This document shows positions 1 through 10,788 of a stretch of 64,000 bases of DNA, piece after piece. The stretch is from Stenocarpella maydis. Its lineage: Eukaryota; Ascomycota; Sordariomycetes; Diaporthales; Diaporthaceae. The notes beneath the pieces were generated by a model. The model had not been told where the DNA came from. It did no database searches and saw only the letters and a list, made by a program, of their open reading frames with translations. Numbering within the stretch: position 1 is the first letter of the stretch; every line of letters begins with the position of its first letter. Position numbers and translations under genes: made by a program. The DNA lies in NCBI GenBank assembly GCA_002270565.1, contig NQMI01000119.1, positions 1-64,000 of the forward strand. The letters run 5' to 3'.

Positions 1-1685
1 CCCCCCCCCCTCCCATTTGCGTCCATGGCAGAGGACTAAAAGAGCGATACGAGCACTTCGAGGGACCGGTAAAAAAGATTCGACCGCTCAGTGCCGGGTA
101 TTCAACACAGGAATACAATATTTGCAGGGAAAGGGGAATCATAGAAAGGCAGTGTGAGGTTCAAGGATCGAAATTTCCATTGGCCTGTGGCATTTGGCCT
201 CCAGGTGGGCATGGCACAACTCAACTCGCATCACTTATGTAAAATTATCCCAGTAGAAAGAGAGCTGTGGCATAGGGTTTTAGTATCAGAGGGGTTTATA
301 AAATGCACACGTGTATCCCGGGCGGTTGGGACTGGAGTGAGTTCATCTGTCTCATTACTAACGCCTGGTTTCGTTTTGAATCCGGTCGCGGTCCTTCATA
401 AAGTCATAGCCATTACCCATGCTCACGAGTGTTGAAGAAAGCTGCCTGATTCCCGCCATAGCTAGGTACTGGGAAAGTCAAACTGTCGGCTGTCACTGCT
501 ACGTGATTCATTGCCTCTGGTGACTCTAGAAACCCGCCTGTCTCGACCGTTTATACCTAATGCTGTTCAGGATTCCTTTCAACTGAGGAGCCGTTAGTGG
601 GGGGGTCATCAGGATTTCAATATTGGAGTGTAGGTTACATACGGGTCATATACAATACTTCCTACACAGCACAATTGCAACTTACCAAAATGACACTGTC
701 CAAAAGCATTGCGACGGTGTCTCCTTTCCCCTCTGGCTATTCAGTACGCCGGCATGTAGTTCTTCTACATCATTCACATAATAATCTATTTGCCATGATC
801 CAAGTCGTAAAAATAGAGTAAAATTACCCAGCGCAAAGCCTTTGCAGAAATGGCCAGCCATATGCCAAGCCAACGTCAGGCGGTGCGGGCGTGGTGTAGA
901 CAGGCAGATCTGGTCGACTGCACATGTGAGGCAATTGATGCGCAAATGAGTGCTGCTTGGCTGCTGCGCAGTGTTGGGTTGGGATGAGCAGCAATACTAT
1001 CTCCTGCTGGAAGATTCCCTACATTCCGAATTATACAGACGACTTGCAAGTATAGATGATCCACTCACATCTTGGGATTGGCGTCCTTGAATGAACGGAG
1101 GAAATTGAAGGTTGTTTGTTGTCTGCTTAAGAGACCTATTCCTTGATAGCTGGCACTAATGGGCGGATACTGTGTCTGGTCCGGGATCGGAAGTCGAGCA
1201 GAATTTGGTAGGTGACAGTGCAGTGGCAGTCAGTGGTAGTGAACGGCAGCGGGCGTTCAGGCTCGGGTCTCACTGCAGTGCTCAAATGCCACCCCGCGCG
1301 CCGGGCACTTCCTCTTCTCGAGCACATCTCATCATCGCTCACACATGCAACCACCACCCATCAAAGAATAGTGCAACGCTGACCCCATTGGCTGCCATCT
1401 TGGGTCGACAAGCATCCTGAACCCAGACTCCACGCCACACTGGGGGCAGACTGAGCACAACCGGCTGCAAAAGAGGTATGGCGCCTGCACTGCTGCTGCA
1501 TCCAAGTCACTCCCAAGGACGACAGGTCGCGACGGCACAGCTTCTCCCAGCCGTCTGTCTGATCTTGGGAGCCTGCTACCGAGAGAGGCAGAGGAAACTG
1601 TAAGCTGACATGCAACAGGGCACCGCGCTGCACTGCACTTCGCTTGCACTGCACAACCACGGTCTTGTGTGACCTCGGGCCCAAG
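1..1685. other. 5' flanking region without a recognisable gene
   Basis: The window opens with a C run (1-11). No open frame here resembles a known protein; the frames present are short and lack splice-linked continuations. The last 400 bases are the likely promoter and leader of the Spt10-type gene and contain a CACTG-rich patch at about 1625-1655. Confidence 0.5.
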
Positions 1686-3692
1686 ATGCCGGCCATGATG
1701 GATGATCCGTCCTCTCCCACCATCTACCGTGTGGTTGGGGAGCCTCCATATCCGGATCCCTCCAACCCATCGCTGCCGGCCACTATCATCCCTCGCCAAG
1801 TGACTCTGCGGGACAGACAAACAGTTGCCACCATCGTGCCCTTCGCGTCTCGCCAGCAAGTGCCTCTCTCGCTTCTCAGGTACATGAGCGACCAGTTCGC
1901 CAAGGAGGTCAACAATGGGGACACATACCCCATGATCGAGCCCATGCCCTTTGAGAGGTTTGCATCCTACTGGTTCCAGAACTTTGGTGCCATCATGCTC
2001 CTGGGCAAGATCGAGAAGCCCGAGGACGTGGTCGACGACAAGGATTGGTCCAAGGAGTGCCTCGGCAGCTTCTACATCAAGCCCAACTACCCGGGCAGGA
2101 GCTCTCATGTCTGCAACGCCGGCTTCCTCGTGACGGACGCTGCGAGGAACCGCGGAGTTGGCCGGTTGATGGGTGAGGCTTACCTTGACTATGCACCAAA
2201 GCTAGGCTACACGTACTCGGTCTTCAACCTGGTCTACGAGACCAACGTGGCATCGTGTAAGATCTGGGACGCGCTCGGGTTCAAGCGCATCGGCAGGGTC
2301 AAGGGCTGCGGCAACCTCAAGAGCTATCCAGGGCGGCTCATCGACGCCATCATCTACGGACGGGACCTCTCGGTCGACGAGAACAGCGAGGAACTTGTGA
2401 GTGAAGAACGCTTCGACAAGATCAAGTTCTATCTCAAATACGGTAAATACCCTAACGGCGCTGACCGGGCCGAGAAAAGCAGGCTTCGGAGCGCCGCGAC
2501 ACATTACAAGCTGCTTGACGACGACAAACTAATGCTCAAGGACAAGGAGGTAATCTCGGACCCTCAGAGGCAGTACGACATCTCGCGCCAGGTCCACTCG
2601 CAGCACCACGGCGGCATCAACAAGACAACCGCCACCATCGCTGAGAAGTACCACTGGAGCCGCATAAAAGAGACCGTCTCCGATGTAATTAGGGCCTGTG
2701 CCGAATGCAAAGACTCGTCAAAGTCTGTCCCAAGCCTGGCACACGGCACCTCTGTCCATCAGAGGAAGCCGCCCACGCCCGCCCGCAAGCAAAGTGATGC
2801 CACTAGCCCTGCTGCTGCTGCTGCTCCTGTCCCGGCCGCAACCGTGCCGTCTGCTCCCGTCATCCCGGCCATCGCGAATATTGTCTCGACGCCTATGGTA
2901 GACCGACCAGATAGAGAGGACTCTGCCCACGCCCACGCCCACCTGCCCGGTTTCTCCCCGGCCCCGTACCCGGTCCACCATGATGACATGTCCGTGAGTT
3001 ACCCGGCACATACTCTACACACGCCTACAGACTCGCCCGTGCCGCAACATGCTCCTCTGCCGCACAGCCAGCAGCACCATAACGTGATGATACGCCACTC
3101 GCACATCGCATCGCTCCAGCAGCACCATATCCTGCGCCGGCACTCGCCCGTCAATCATGCACTGCCCCTTGTGCACTCGCCGGCCTACCAACCCATTGAC
3201 CCGCAGATCATCAACCAGCCCCCTCCAAGCCACCCGTCGCCATCATCATACGCGCACCACCACCCCATACCCGTCCATCACCACCACGACCCTTATCACT
3301 CGTACCACTCCGACGCAGAGGCAAACAGCTTCCAGGACCTGCTCGCAGTCGGGCACCACAGCCACGTCGAGGGTGCTGAAGATGATGCTGTTGATCGTGA
3401 TCTCGACATGATACTCATGGAGCAGGCAGAAGACGACGGCCCTGATGAGGCGAGTGCCCGGATGGACGTCGACGGCCTCGACGTAGTTGTGGGAGTCGGC
3501 GTCGGCGTCGAGCTTCCGGGCGCCGGAGGAGAGCATGACGACCTTTCCAAGATGAGCGTCGGTCATGTACTTGCGACGCCTGAGCCGGATGACCAAGTCG
3601 GCGTGGACGTGGACGAGGGCGGGCCGGCCACTGGGAGCAAGGAGAAGGAGGATACTGGTGTGTTTGGCATTGGGTATCCTCCAGCAGGATGA
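1686..3692 (+). CDS. spt10: Spt10-type GNAT acetyltransferase with integrase-like zinc finger
   Basis: A single-exon protein of 668 residues. I chose the ATG at 1686 because the frame upstream only offers a TTG. Residues about 20-240 form a GNAT acetyltransferase fold; the acetyl-CoA loop is visible as RNRGVGRLMGEAYL, followed by the usual N-x-x-S-x-K-x-W-x-x-L-G-F stretch. Residues about 300-340 form an HHCC zinc module of the retroviral-integrase type (VH...HGGI... then CAEC). In yeast Spt10 this pairing of a GNAT domain and an integrase-like finger binds histone-gene upstream activating sequences and activates histone transcription. From about residue 360 on the protein is low-complexity, with Ala/Pro- and His-rich runs and an acidic tail. 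It is probably nuclear. Identity rests on domain order, not on alignment of the full length; the tail is not conserved in a way I can judge. Confidence 0.85.
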   Translation: MPAMMDDPSSPTIYRVVGEPPYPDPSNPSLPATIIPRQVTLRDRQTVATIVPFASRQQVPLSLLRYMSDQFAKEVNNGDTYPMIEPMPFERFASYWFQNFGAIMLLGKIEKPEDVVDDKDWSKECLGSFYIKPNYPGRSSHVCNAGFLVTDAARNRGVGRLMGEAYLDYAPKLGYTYSVFNLVYETNVASCKIWDALGFKRIGRVKGCGNLKSYPGRLIDAIIYGRDLSVDENSEELVSEERFDKIKFYLKYGKYPNGADRAEKSRLRSAATHYKLLDDDKLMLKDKEVISDPQRQYDISRQVHSQHHGGINKTTATIAEKYHWSRIKETVSDVIRACAECKDSSKSVPSLAHGTSVHQRKPPTPARKQSDATSPAAAAAPVPAATVPSAPVIPAIANIVSTPMVDRPDREDSAHAHAHLPGFSPAPYPVHHDDMSVSYPAHTLHTPTDSPVPQHAPLPHSQQHHNVMIRHSHIASLQQHHILRRHSPVNHALPLVHSPAYQPIDPQIINQPPPSHPSPSSYAHHHPIPVHHHHDPYHSYHSDAEANSFQDLLAVGHHSHVEGAEDDAVDRDLDMILMEQAEDDGPDEASARMDVDGLDVVVGVGVGVELPGAGGEHDDLSKMSVGHVLATPEPDDQVGVDVDEGGPATGSKEKEDTGVFGIGYPPAG

Positions 3693-4096
3693 TTTCTGGA
3701 GACGTCTGGGTGTTGGACAAAAAAAAGCAGGCAGGAATTCCTCCAAAAGTCGCTGGCGTGAGCAGGTATTTTCTACGGACGAATACCAATCGAATTAACG
3801 CTGCGAATTGGACGACAGGCCTCCGCAAGCAGGAAAATGAAGATACCCAATATAATAGTTCAACACTGATGATGCGGTTGGTGGCCTAGTGGACGTAGGT
3901 AGGGCCCAATGGGGACTGGGCTACTGCGCCTCTGGCTTGCATCCCGAGGGCGCATCTGCGGGCGGGAGGGGCTGCTGGGCATGTGTTGTCCGGGAACCGT
4001 GGTTAATGGGACTTCGTGCGCGAAACAATTTTTTTAAATGTTCAGGTCGTGGTGACTGCTCAAGAAGGCTCTGTCTTCTCAATTGGAACGCGCAAA
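3693..4096. other. Intergenic, tandem gene pair
   Basis: About 400 bases between two same-strand genes, serving as the 3' end of the Spt10-type gene and promoter of the hydrolase gene. No gene seen. Confidence 0.5.
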
Positions 4097-6564
4097 ATGA
4101 GGTTCCCAGGGATCAAATCAGCCAGGTCATCCAGATCGACTACCTCTGTGAACTCGGACGCATCGACACTGCTCCCGGACTCACCAATCGTAGATGGAGG
4201 CCTCACCGTTCTTCATCCCCCGGACGACGATGGGACTGCTCTTGTTGAGTGAGTATGGTGTCACAGACGTCTGAAAAGTTTCTAACAGCCTCCCAAAGCA
4301 TCATCACCGTCCATGGGCTATCGGGCCACCCTCAGAATACGTGGACCAACTTCGACACACAGCATTACTGGCCGCTGCAATCCCTTCCTAGAGACGTCCC
4401 GAGAGCACGTATAATGACGTTCGGATACAGCACAACTATCTCTCCGTTCAATAAGAGCACCGCCATCGTATCGGATGTTGCCAAGCAGCTCATCAGCCAC
4501 TTGATCAACAAGAGAACAAGTGAGGATGTGAGTGCTCGGCCCTGACTGCTCGTGGTGACTTCCGGGATTGGAGAGCTAAAGGCCACCTCAGCAGAAACAG
4601 CGACCAATCATCTTCGTCGCACACTCACTTGGCGGCATCGTGGTCAAGGAGGTAGGAAGCATGCGCATCTTTGCAGCTGTCCAGAATCCAAACGCTGAGG
4701 GTCCGCTAACACGCCTCATCGTCACAGTTTCTCCACGTGGCGTCCAACACCGGCCATGAAGATCTTGCCGGCTCTGTCTGCGGCATTCTCTTCCTCGGAA
4801 CACCCCACAAGGGTAGTCATCTCGCCAGCTTCATGAGTGTCATAAGTGACGTGGTGAAATCGCTTCTGGGCCGCTCTGCAGATGCCATAATTGAAGACCT
4901 ATCCACCAACAGCCGGCACCTCCTGGAGCTCGACCAGCTGTTGAGGTTCAAGCTGGCCAGGATTGATATTTACAGTTTCTACGAACTACTGCCATTGAAG
5001 CCGCTGAGCAGGCCTGTAAGTACGATAAATAGTGGGCTTTGCGCGACCGAACGCCATGGCTCACGTCTGCACAGGTGGTCGAGAGGCATTCAGCACTGCT
5101 GAATCTTCCAAGTGAGCTTGAGCAGATCGGGCTCGAGGCAGACCATCGGCAAATGTGTAGGCCACCGGATCGCAATCATTTCGTCTACGAAACCATCACA
5201 CAACGCGTTCTTAGCATCATGAACAGACAAATACATAAAGGTAAGCTGGGGAGGAAAGTGGTTTATCGGCCATTAGCTGATGTTAGATGGCAGCACAATA
5301 TGCAAGTGACCTGGTGGAAATGACCAATGACTTCGCCTCCCAGCATATTGCGACCCTGACAAGACAACTGCACGAATTTCAGCTTGGCTCCGCAGGGACA
5401 CCAATGGTAACGGTACTCCAGCAGACTGTGAGCCTGCAAGTTAGCCAGGCCAAGCGCCCTGGAGAATCACCTGTCTCTGGCTTCGAGGGGGTTCTGAAGT
5501 CTCTACCCATTCATGAAATTAAGAGCTTCGTCAACGGAGTTCAAATGCTGATGGAGAGGGCCAAATCTCTGCAAGACTTGATACTTATGACAGAGCGTGA
5601 GAATGAAAGGCGAAGAGCGGAAACCCGCATCGAAGCAGAGCGGAAGGCCAATGAGGAGCGCATCCGGGAGCTCATGGAAGAGAATCTCAGACTGAAAGCT
5701 GTGATCCAACGGCAACAGCACCAACAGCAACAGCAACAGCAACTACAGCAAAATGCTCTGATCAACCCTGGAAGCTCGTTTACGCCGCCAGAAAGTAAAG
5801 CGAGATCGAGCATTATCCATCGAAAAACTGAACAACTATCTGCTGTACAAGAGCAGCTGCTCGGAAAGCCATCAGGTGTCCGGGGATTGCATGGAGATCG
5901 TGTCTCTGACCCGAGCGACAACGTACCAGAAAATACCATTGGACACACCGAATCAGGCGAGGAAGACGCGCTGCCAAAGGAGACAACATGGCACAGAAAG
6001 CGCAAGAAAATGTCGCATTATAAAGGACCCAGAGAGACATTTGACCGGGAAGAAGATTCGGATTTTCCGTTCTGGGAAGAACCAGATCACTTTGGCCCTC
6101 GCACTCGTCTCGAAGTTCTCCCCAGGGACAGGGAGAGGGTGCCCCGACGGGTAGCAGAAAGAGCACGAGACTGCAGAGAACCCCACCTCGAAACAGGATA
6201 TCTCTCCACGGAGTTTATGTATACGGTTGAGAATGTAACTCATCCTCCCCTAGCTGAGGCCAATAGGCCAAGGACAGCAGTGCCGGATACTGTCTCATTT
6301 GAGATACGGAAGTCAGCAGGGCCTGAAAACACTCGGGGACTTCGTGCGGAAACTGGTCCTGTTGGAAATACCGAGCCGGACCTTCAGCCTGCAAAAAGCG
6401 TGCAACAACCCTCGGAATCGATCAAGACCACGCAGGAATCGAAACTCCGTGATAACATGGAACAGATGCAGGAGATGGTCGAAAAGCTAAGTCTTCTGTT
6501 AGAAGCCGGACAGCAGGCCATGAGTGCGCACGAGGCGGGGGCAATTCTGGCTGAGCAGTCCTGA
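4097..6564 (+). CDS. Alpha/beta-hydrolase (SERAC1/DUF676-like) with C-terminal coiled coil
   Basis: Six exons: 4097-4248, 4299-4527, 4592-4651, 4728-5015, 5075-5240, 5294-6564, giving 721 residues. After splicing the start of the hydrolase reads VDIITVHGLSGHP (about residues 50-62), the usual first strand and oxyanion region. The nucleophile elbow is AHSLGGIVVK with Ser about 139, followed by FLGTPHKGS and a conserved ADHR-x-MC segment (about residue 270) that probably holds the catalytic His. Residues about 400-455 are a charged heptad-like coiled coil ending in a Gln run; the rest is disordered and charged, with a second short helix near the C-terminus. In fungi this hydrolase module often sits in front of NACHT and repeat domains in NLR-like proteins; here no NACHT domain follows. 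Substrate unknown. The last intron's acceptor (after GGCAG, 5293) was picked because the nearer TTAG breaks the frame. Confidence 0.75.
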
Positions 6565-7104
6565 CATGAGGCCGGTTTTCACATGAATCTATCTTGTCTT
6601 CAGTCTGGATCTAAGAGACCATATGTCAAAGCTTCGCTAGCTCAGCAATTGGCTCTCTTGATACTGCCATTATCTGTGCATAGGGTTGTTGGTTGTGGAG
6701 ACCTAGACACTGGTCCCACTCTCATGCTCATGGGAGTGTCTCTTTGCCTGTGTATGATTGCTTTTGAGACCGAGAGAACCTCTCATGTCCTTCTGGATAG
6801 CTTAGCCTGAAGGCGAAATGCATACTCCACCAGAAAGCTTGAAGGGTGGGCCTAGGTACCTAATTGCGTATTTAATGCCTACGTGTTTACTCCTCGAATG
6901 TACTTGTTTCAACCATCCAGTATAAATGATGTCCCACGGTGCGCGCATGCAGCGGGTTCTGGGACCTCAGTCCTTCCGGTACACGAGCTTCCATTATTTT
7001 TAGGAGCGCGCGAAGATAATGCCAAAGCGATACGCGCTCCACTCAATATCTCGAAAGAGTACTTAGACAATGATAACGGGTCTCGTCTCGACCGAACAAT
7101 GAGA
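6565..7104. other. Intergenic
   Basis: 540 bases between the hydrolase stop and the HET remnant. Short frames only; no gene recognised. Whatever C-terminal region the HET gene once had may have been lost here. Confidence 0.4.
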
Positions 7105-8310
7105 CGCCAACAGTGTTAGCTGGGCCAAAGTTTCACATACGACTCCGTTCCCGCATCCCCAGTAGACCGTGACCTGGGGTCTTGTTGAGTAGATGGCCCG
7201 CCTGGACAGCACCTGTTTCTGGAGCACCCAGCCTCGCGACCCGAGGACGCTGTTCTAGGCGTCGGCGCGGAAGTCGTCTATATCCTCTGCAAGGTACAGC
7301 GGCGCTCCTCCGGGTGTAGGGAGCATAATGGCGTCCCTACGAGGCCTGTCGCCCAGGAACCCGGCCAGCGAGTATTCGGCCGAGCTCGCCGCGAGCGTGC
7401 AGTATGCGTTACTGAAGACGTCCTCCATCCTGCCAGACTCGGCGGCCCAGTCTTCTGGGTCCTCCTGGATTATTCAGAGTGAGTCGATCCACAGGTAGCG
7501 AACGCCTAGGGCTCGGGACGCGCACGGCGTCTTGGAAGCTTTTGGGAAGCAAGTTATGGTCTATATTCTCCCTCCGCTGCACGACATTGTCTGAATATAT
7601 GTAGAAGCGTTGTTCACGGCTCAGGTCCCCCCAGCGGTGGCTCAGAGCGATGTAGTGGCCTGTGACTTCGGGCTCCTGACTTGTTTCGACCAGTCGGATT
7701 GGCTTAGTGGCATGGCTGCCCACATCGATCACTCTTGTAGGTAACTTTGTTCGGGAACCCAAGCGATCCTGAGCTGCCACACACTCGTGGTTTCTATTGC
7801 AGTGATCTACCAGCAAGTTTATTAGCGCAAATTTCCCGGGGCTTGCCACTTCGGGAAGCAAAGGAAGACCAAATTGGGCGAAGGGGGGGTGAGGAGGATC
7901 AGGTGCGACGACTAAGAGACAGATTTCAGCTGGCGTGCCAATCGTGAATGGCGCTCGAGTAGGCTCACCTAGTTTTCGGTACAGCGAGATGATGGGTCGG
8001 TCAATTGGGTACACTTTGATCTTCGCCCCATCTCGGACCAGTCTCAGAGGCTCCTGAGGCTTCAGTCCTGTCAGGGAGATGCGGCGATCGAGGAAGCCGC
8101 ACATCGTACATTCGTCTGCTGATTTTTTCAGATCTTTAGACTTCGCTGGATTTGGCAAGATTGGAGGGAAAAGTTGATGGCTGCACAATTCCCACAAAAT
8201 CGGCATGGGACCTCGATTCGATGCATCCCGGGCCACTCAGTCCATTCTTGGTCTTTGAGAAGCTCACGAAACAGGCTGGAATTTGTCATGACCTCCCACT
8301 TGTTAACCAA
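7105..8310 (-). pseudogene. HET-domain (heterokaryon incompatibility) pseudogene
   Basis: Read on the minus strand, the N-terminal part carries a Cys-pair segment (ECTMCGFL) followed by the HET signature blocks YIALSHRWGD and LLPKSFQDAV. The next block, RALGVRYLWIDSL, is in a different frame, so there is an indel at about 7525-7545. The expected Cys after WIDSL is replaced by TGA (7474-7476), after which IIQED and WAAESGRMEDVFSNAYCT continue. A second stop, TAG at 7255-7257, lies before SRGWVLQ. The last recognisable block is CGNGVVCETLAQL near 7120, where similarity ends. An additional frame change near 8150 separates an earlier Cys-rich start from the body. HET proteins trigger incompatibility cell death after non-self recognition; this copy cannot make a full HET domain. 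The frame breaks are seen directly; loss of function is inferred. Confidence 0.85.
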
Positions 8311-8566
8311 AGTACGTGTCCTCTGGTTGAATCAGCGAAAATTCCCGTCGTTTAACTGAAACAATTTGTAACGTACTGGCTGGTATAGATATTAGTGATC
8401 TGACAGAGAACATCAGGGTGGTGGTTTGGTATCGCACATTCTGTTCAATTCACAAGCGGCCGCTGTCTTTGGCCACGATATATAGTTTAAGAATATCTTT
8501 CTGAGTGAAGACTCACGTACTATGGAGCATTTTCTCAGTCTTTAGGAATCAAATTGGCTGGGTCTT

Positions 8567-9868
8567 TTGAGATTCTCGGGTGTAAGGCTTAGTCGCAAAG
8601 AGATTAGCCGCTTTAGTACCCAGTTATTCAAGCCAGAGAATGCTTCTCTGGATTCTTACTCCGGGAAAGAATGGCTGGTGGATCGCAGGTTGCCTGAGCC
8701 GGATTATGTAAAAATCGTTGCGCATCTCCAGGCTTTCCATCTCAAGATCCTTGCCTTTGCAAAATGCCTTCAGATTAAACAGAGGGCCTCGGGGGCTCCT
8801 TACGGTAATCAAGGGAAAATTTCTGGTATTGGTATTGAGATGGACTAACCTATCTTGCAGTGGTTTGCGTATTTTCATGGACAAGAAAATTGTTCCGATG
8901 CTTTGCACGGCTTTTTGGACGTCGTACAAGAGCATATGCTGGTACTTATGCCAGAACTCCGATGGCCTATCCAGAAAGTGCTTGAGACACTGGCTACAAT
9001 CCTTTCTCAGAGTCATAATGAGAGTGATGCCGCAGAGTATTGCAAAGTGGGAAGGCCTCGGCAGAATAATGGGAATGACCAATTTCCTCCCCGTGGAACG
9101 GAGAGGAATATTCCCGACGCCGTAGCCTGCATTTTGATTCCCAGGCTTCCACCAGGTCTAAATCGACTTCAAGGGTGGGTTCCTATGGAAATTCACGGCC
9201 TAGGAGAGAAGCCCCCACCGATACCATTGGTTCGATGCACGGCCCTGGTCAAATCGAGACTATCTTCGCAGACGAAATCAGACCTGCTCCTTTTTCAGGT
9301 CCGAACAAGATTGGTCCCAGGGGAGCCGCGGGATTCTGCTCAAATCCAACCAGAGACGACGAAGTGCTACAGAATGACCTCGGCAGGCCTTCTTATACTG
9401 GCCTCCTGGGCTTGAACGGAAGTATGCGTGTGCTGCAGAGGCCACCAGATCCGAAATATCTTTCCACACCAGCGACGTCTTATTGCCCTGCTTCATCAGA
9501 CGCCCATAGCATGACATTCACAGAGGAGCCAAGACCTTCCATGCCGAGCCGCACGGAATCCTCAGTATTAAGATCCAGAGGAAGATTCTGAGCCATCAAG
9601 CCACCCAGAAGCCTTTGATGCTGTTCCCAGGAAAGACATTTCGAGAACGGAAGACTCAGCATTCTCCCCCGTGCGAGGAGGCGTAATTCGGGATGGTACG
9701 GAAAGAAATGTTACCAAACGCGAAGCTGAAGATACTGAGACGCGCTCTTCGCGAATGCATGTTTTGGCCTCTCTGTGGGATAAGCTGAGGTCACTGCGGA
9801 GCGGAGCATCCAAGTCCGCCTTGAGGAGATGGCGACAACGTACGGGGCGCGAGAGCCGGAGAAGTTAG
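8567..9868 (+). pseudogene. Frame-broken gene of unknown family
   Basis: A chain of protein-like segments on the plus strand that do not stay in one frame. The first (about 8567-8805) ends at a plausible donor (GTAATC) with a CTAAC branch and TTGCAG acceptor at about 8866. The next (8867 to about 9090) is helical (for example MLVLMPELRWPIQKVLETL). Then a Ser/Arg-rich segment in another frame runs to about 9590 (contains SMHGPGQIETIFADEIRPAP). Finally an acidic-to-basic tail in a third frame runs from about 9572 to the stop at 9868. The splice phase between the first two segments does not match either. I do not recognise the family. The pattern fits a decayed gene next to the HET remnant; assembly errors are the alternative. 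Confidence 0.35.
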
Positions 9869-10195
9869 CTCCTCACCACTTGAGCAGTTCCCCTGTATCT
9901 CTGACTATCTACGTATGTATATAGTTGAACCTCGTGGGGTCATCGCGCTCAAATCTCTGACTCCTATGTGCGTGAGGTGCCTGATTCCCTTTTTCAGTTG
10001 TATATTGAGGACAGATCGAGCAGGGTGTAAAGTGACTTCAACCGGGACTCGCCTGTGACTGGCGTAGAATCAGCGCAGAAACAATCCGCGGCTTGGATTC
10101 CACTTAAGGCATCTTCAGCAAGTAGATACCTACCTAGGTAGGTAAGGAGCCACGACTACGAGGACAGTAATACCATCCGAAATCGGCACAGACTA
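9869..10195. other. Intergenic
   Basis: No gene seen. It contains a short palindromic run of CCTA/TAGG steps near 10125-10145, common in fungal intergenic DNA. Confidence 0.4.
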
Positions 10196-10788
10196 TCATT
10201 TCTTCTTTCCATGGTAATTCTTAATGGCCTCCGTCCCAGCCCTCAAAGTCCTTATTTCATCCTCGAGCCGCTGGATGGTCCTATCTTTGTGTCCCACCAG
10301 GCGGGCCTGGGCTTACGCATGCTTTCTATAGTCGTACCGCGGACACCAAGTCTAGTCGCTTGGCTTGGAGCTCCCCCATCTGGGCCTTGATGATCGTCCG
10401 CTGATCCACAGCAGCCTCGTGTCTCCCGGATTTAAACCTCGCAGGCGGTGCGGTGGCCCCAGCACGTTCTCTCGGCTCCGCCAAAGCCCTGCCACATAGG
10501 TTGCACAGCTCCGTTTCATGCTGCCGCCCGGAGAGAGCCCTCATGGATGGACCCAGTTCTGTAGACCGGTCCGCGGTTGCAGGTTGTCTTTCAGGGTTTA
10601 GCGGGTAAGGACGTAATGCTCTTAGCCCTTGAAGGCCACCTTGCACAGGATTGGTGGTATGTCCGCCCACGGGCTTCGGAATACGGCAGCGGCGGGGGGT
10701 TTCGGATTGTCCCACCGCTGAGGTTGGCCTCTGTTCTCATAGCTTTGTCAACTGTGGATCCCATAGTGACCGGTTGCGTGACGACCAT
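10196..10788 (-). pseudogene. Small coiled-coil gene, apparently broken
   Basis: On the minus strand a frame from an ATG at 10788 or from a neighbouring frame leads into a segment with one Cys pair (LCNLCGRAL) and a helix ending KAQMGELQAKRLDLV. That frame closes at 10326. A second frame continues with a clear helix (RTIQRLEDEIRTLRAG) and ends in a Lys-rich tail and a stop at 10196-10198, but is cut by a TAA at 10313-10315 where the flanking residues suggest a Gln codon (CAA to TAA). So one frame change plus one stop separate the two halves. I do not recognise the family. An unrecognised short intron is possible, but I saw no good donor and acceptor pair. Confidence 0.3.

Noticed and set aside
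1332..2108. 258-codon open frame on the minus strand
   Set aside because: It overlaps the N-terminal coding part of the Spt10-type gene, and its translation has no family features; it is a shadow of the real gene.
5241..5286. Shorter form of intron 5 in the hydrolase-coiled-coil gene (acceptor at TTAG, 5286)
   Set aside because: Gives a stop a few codons later because of phase; the acceptor at 5293 keeps the frame.
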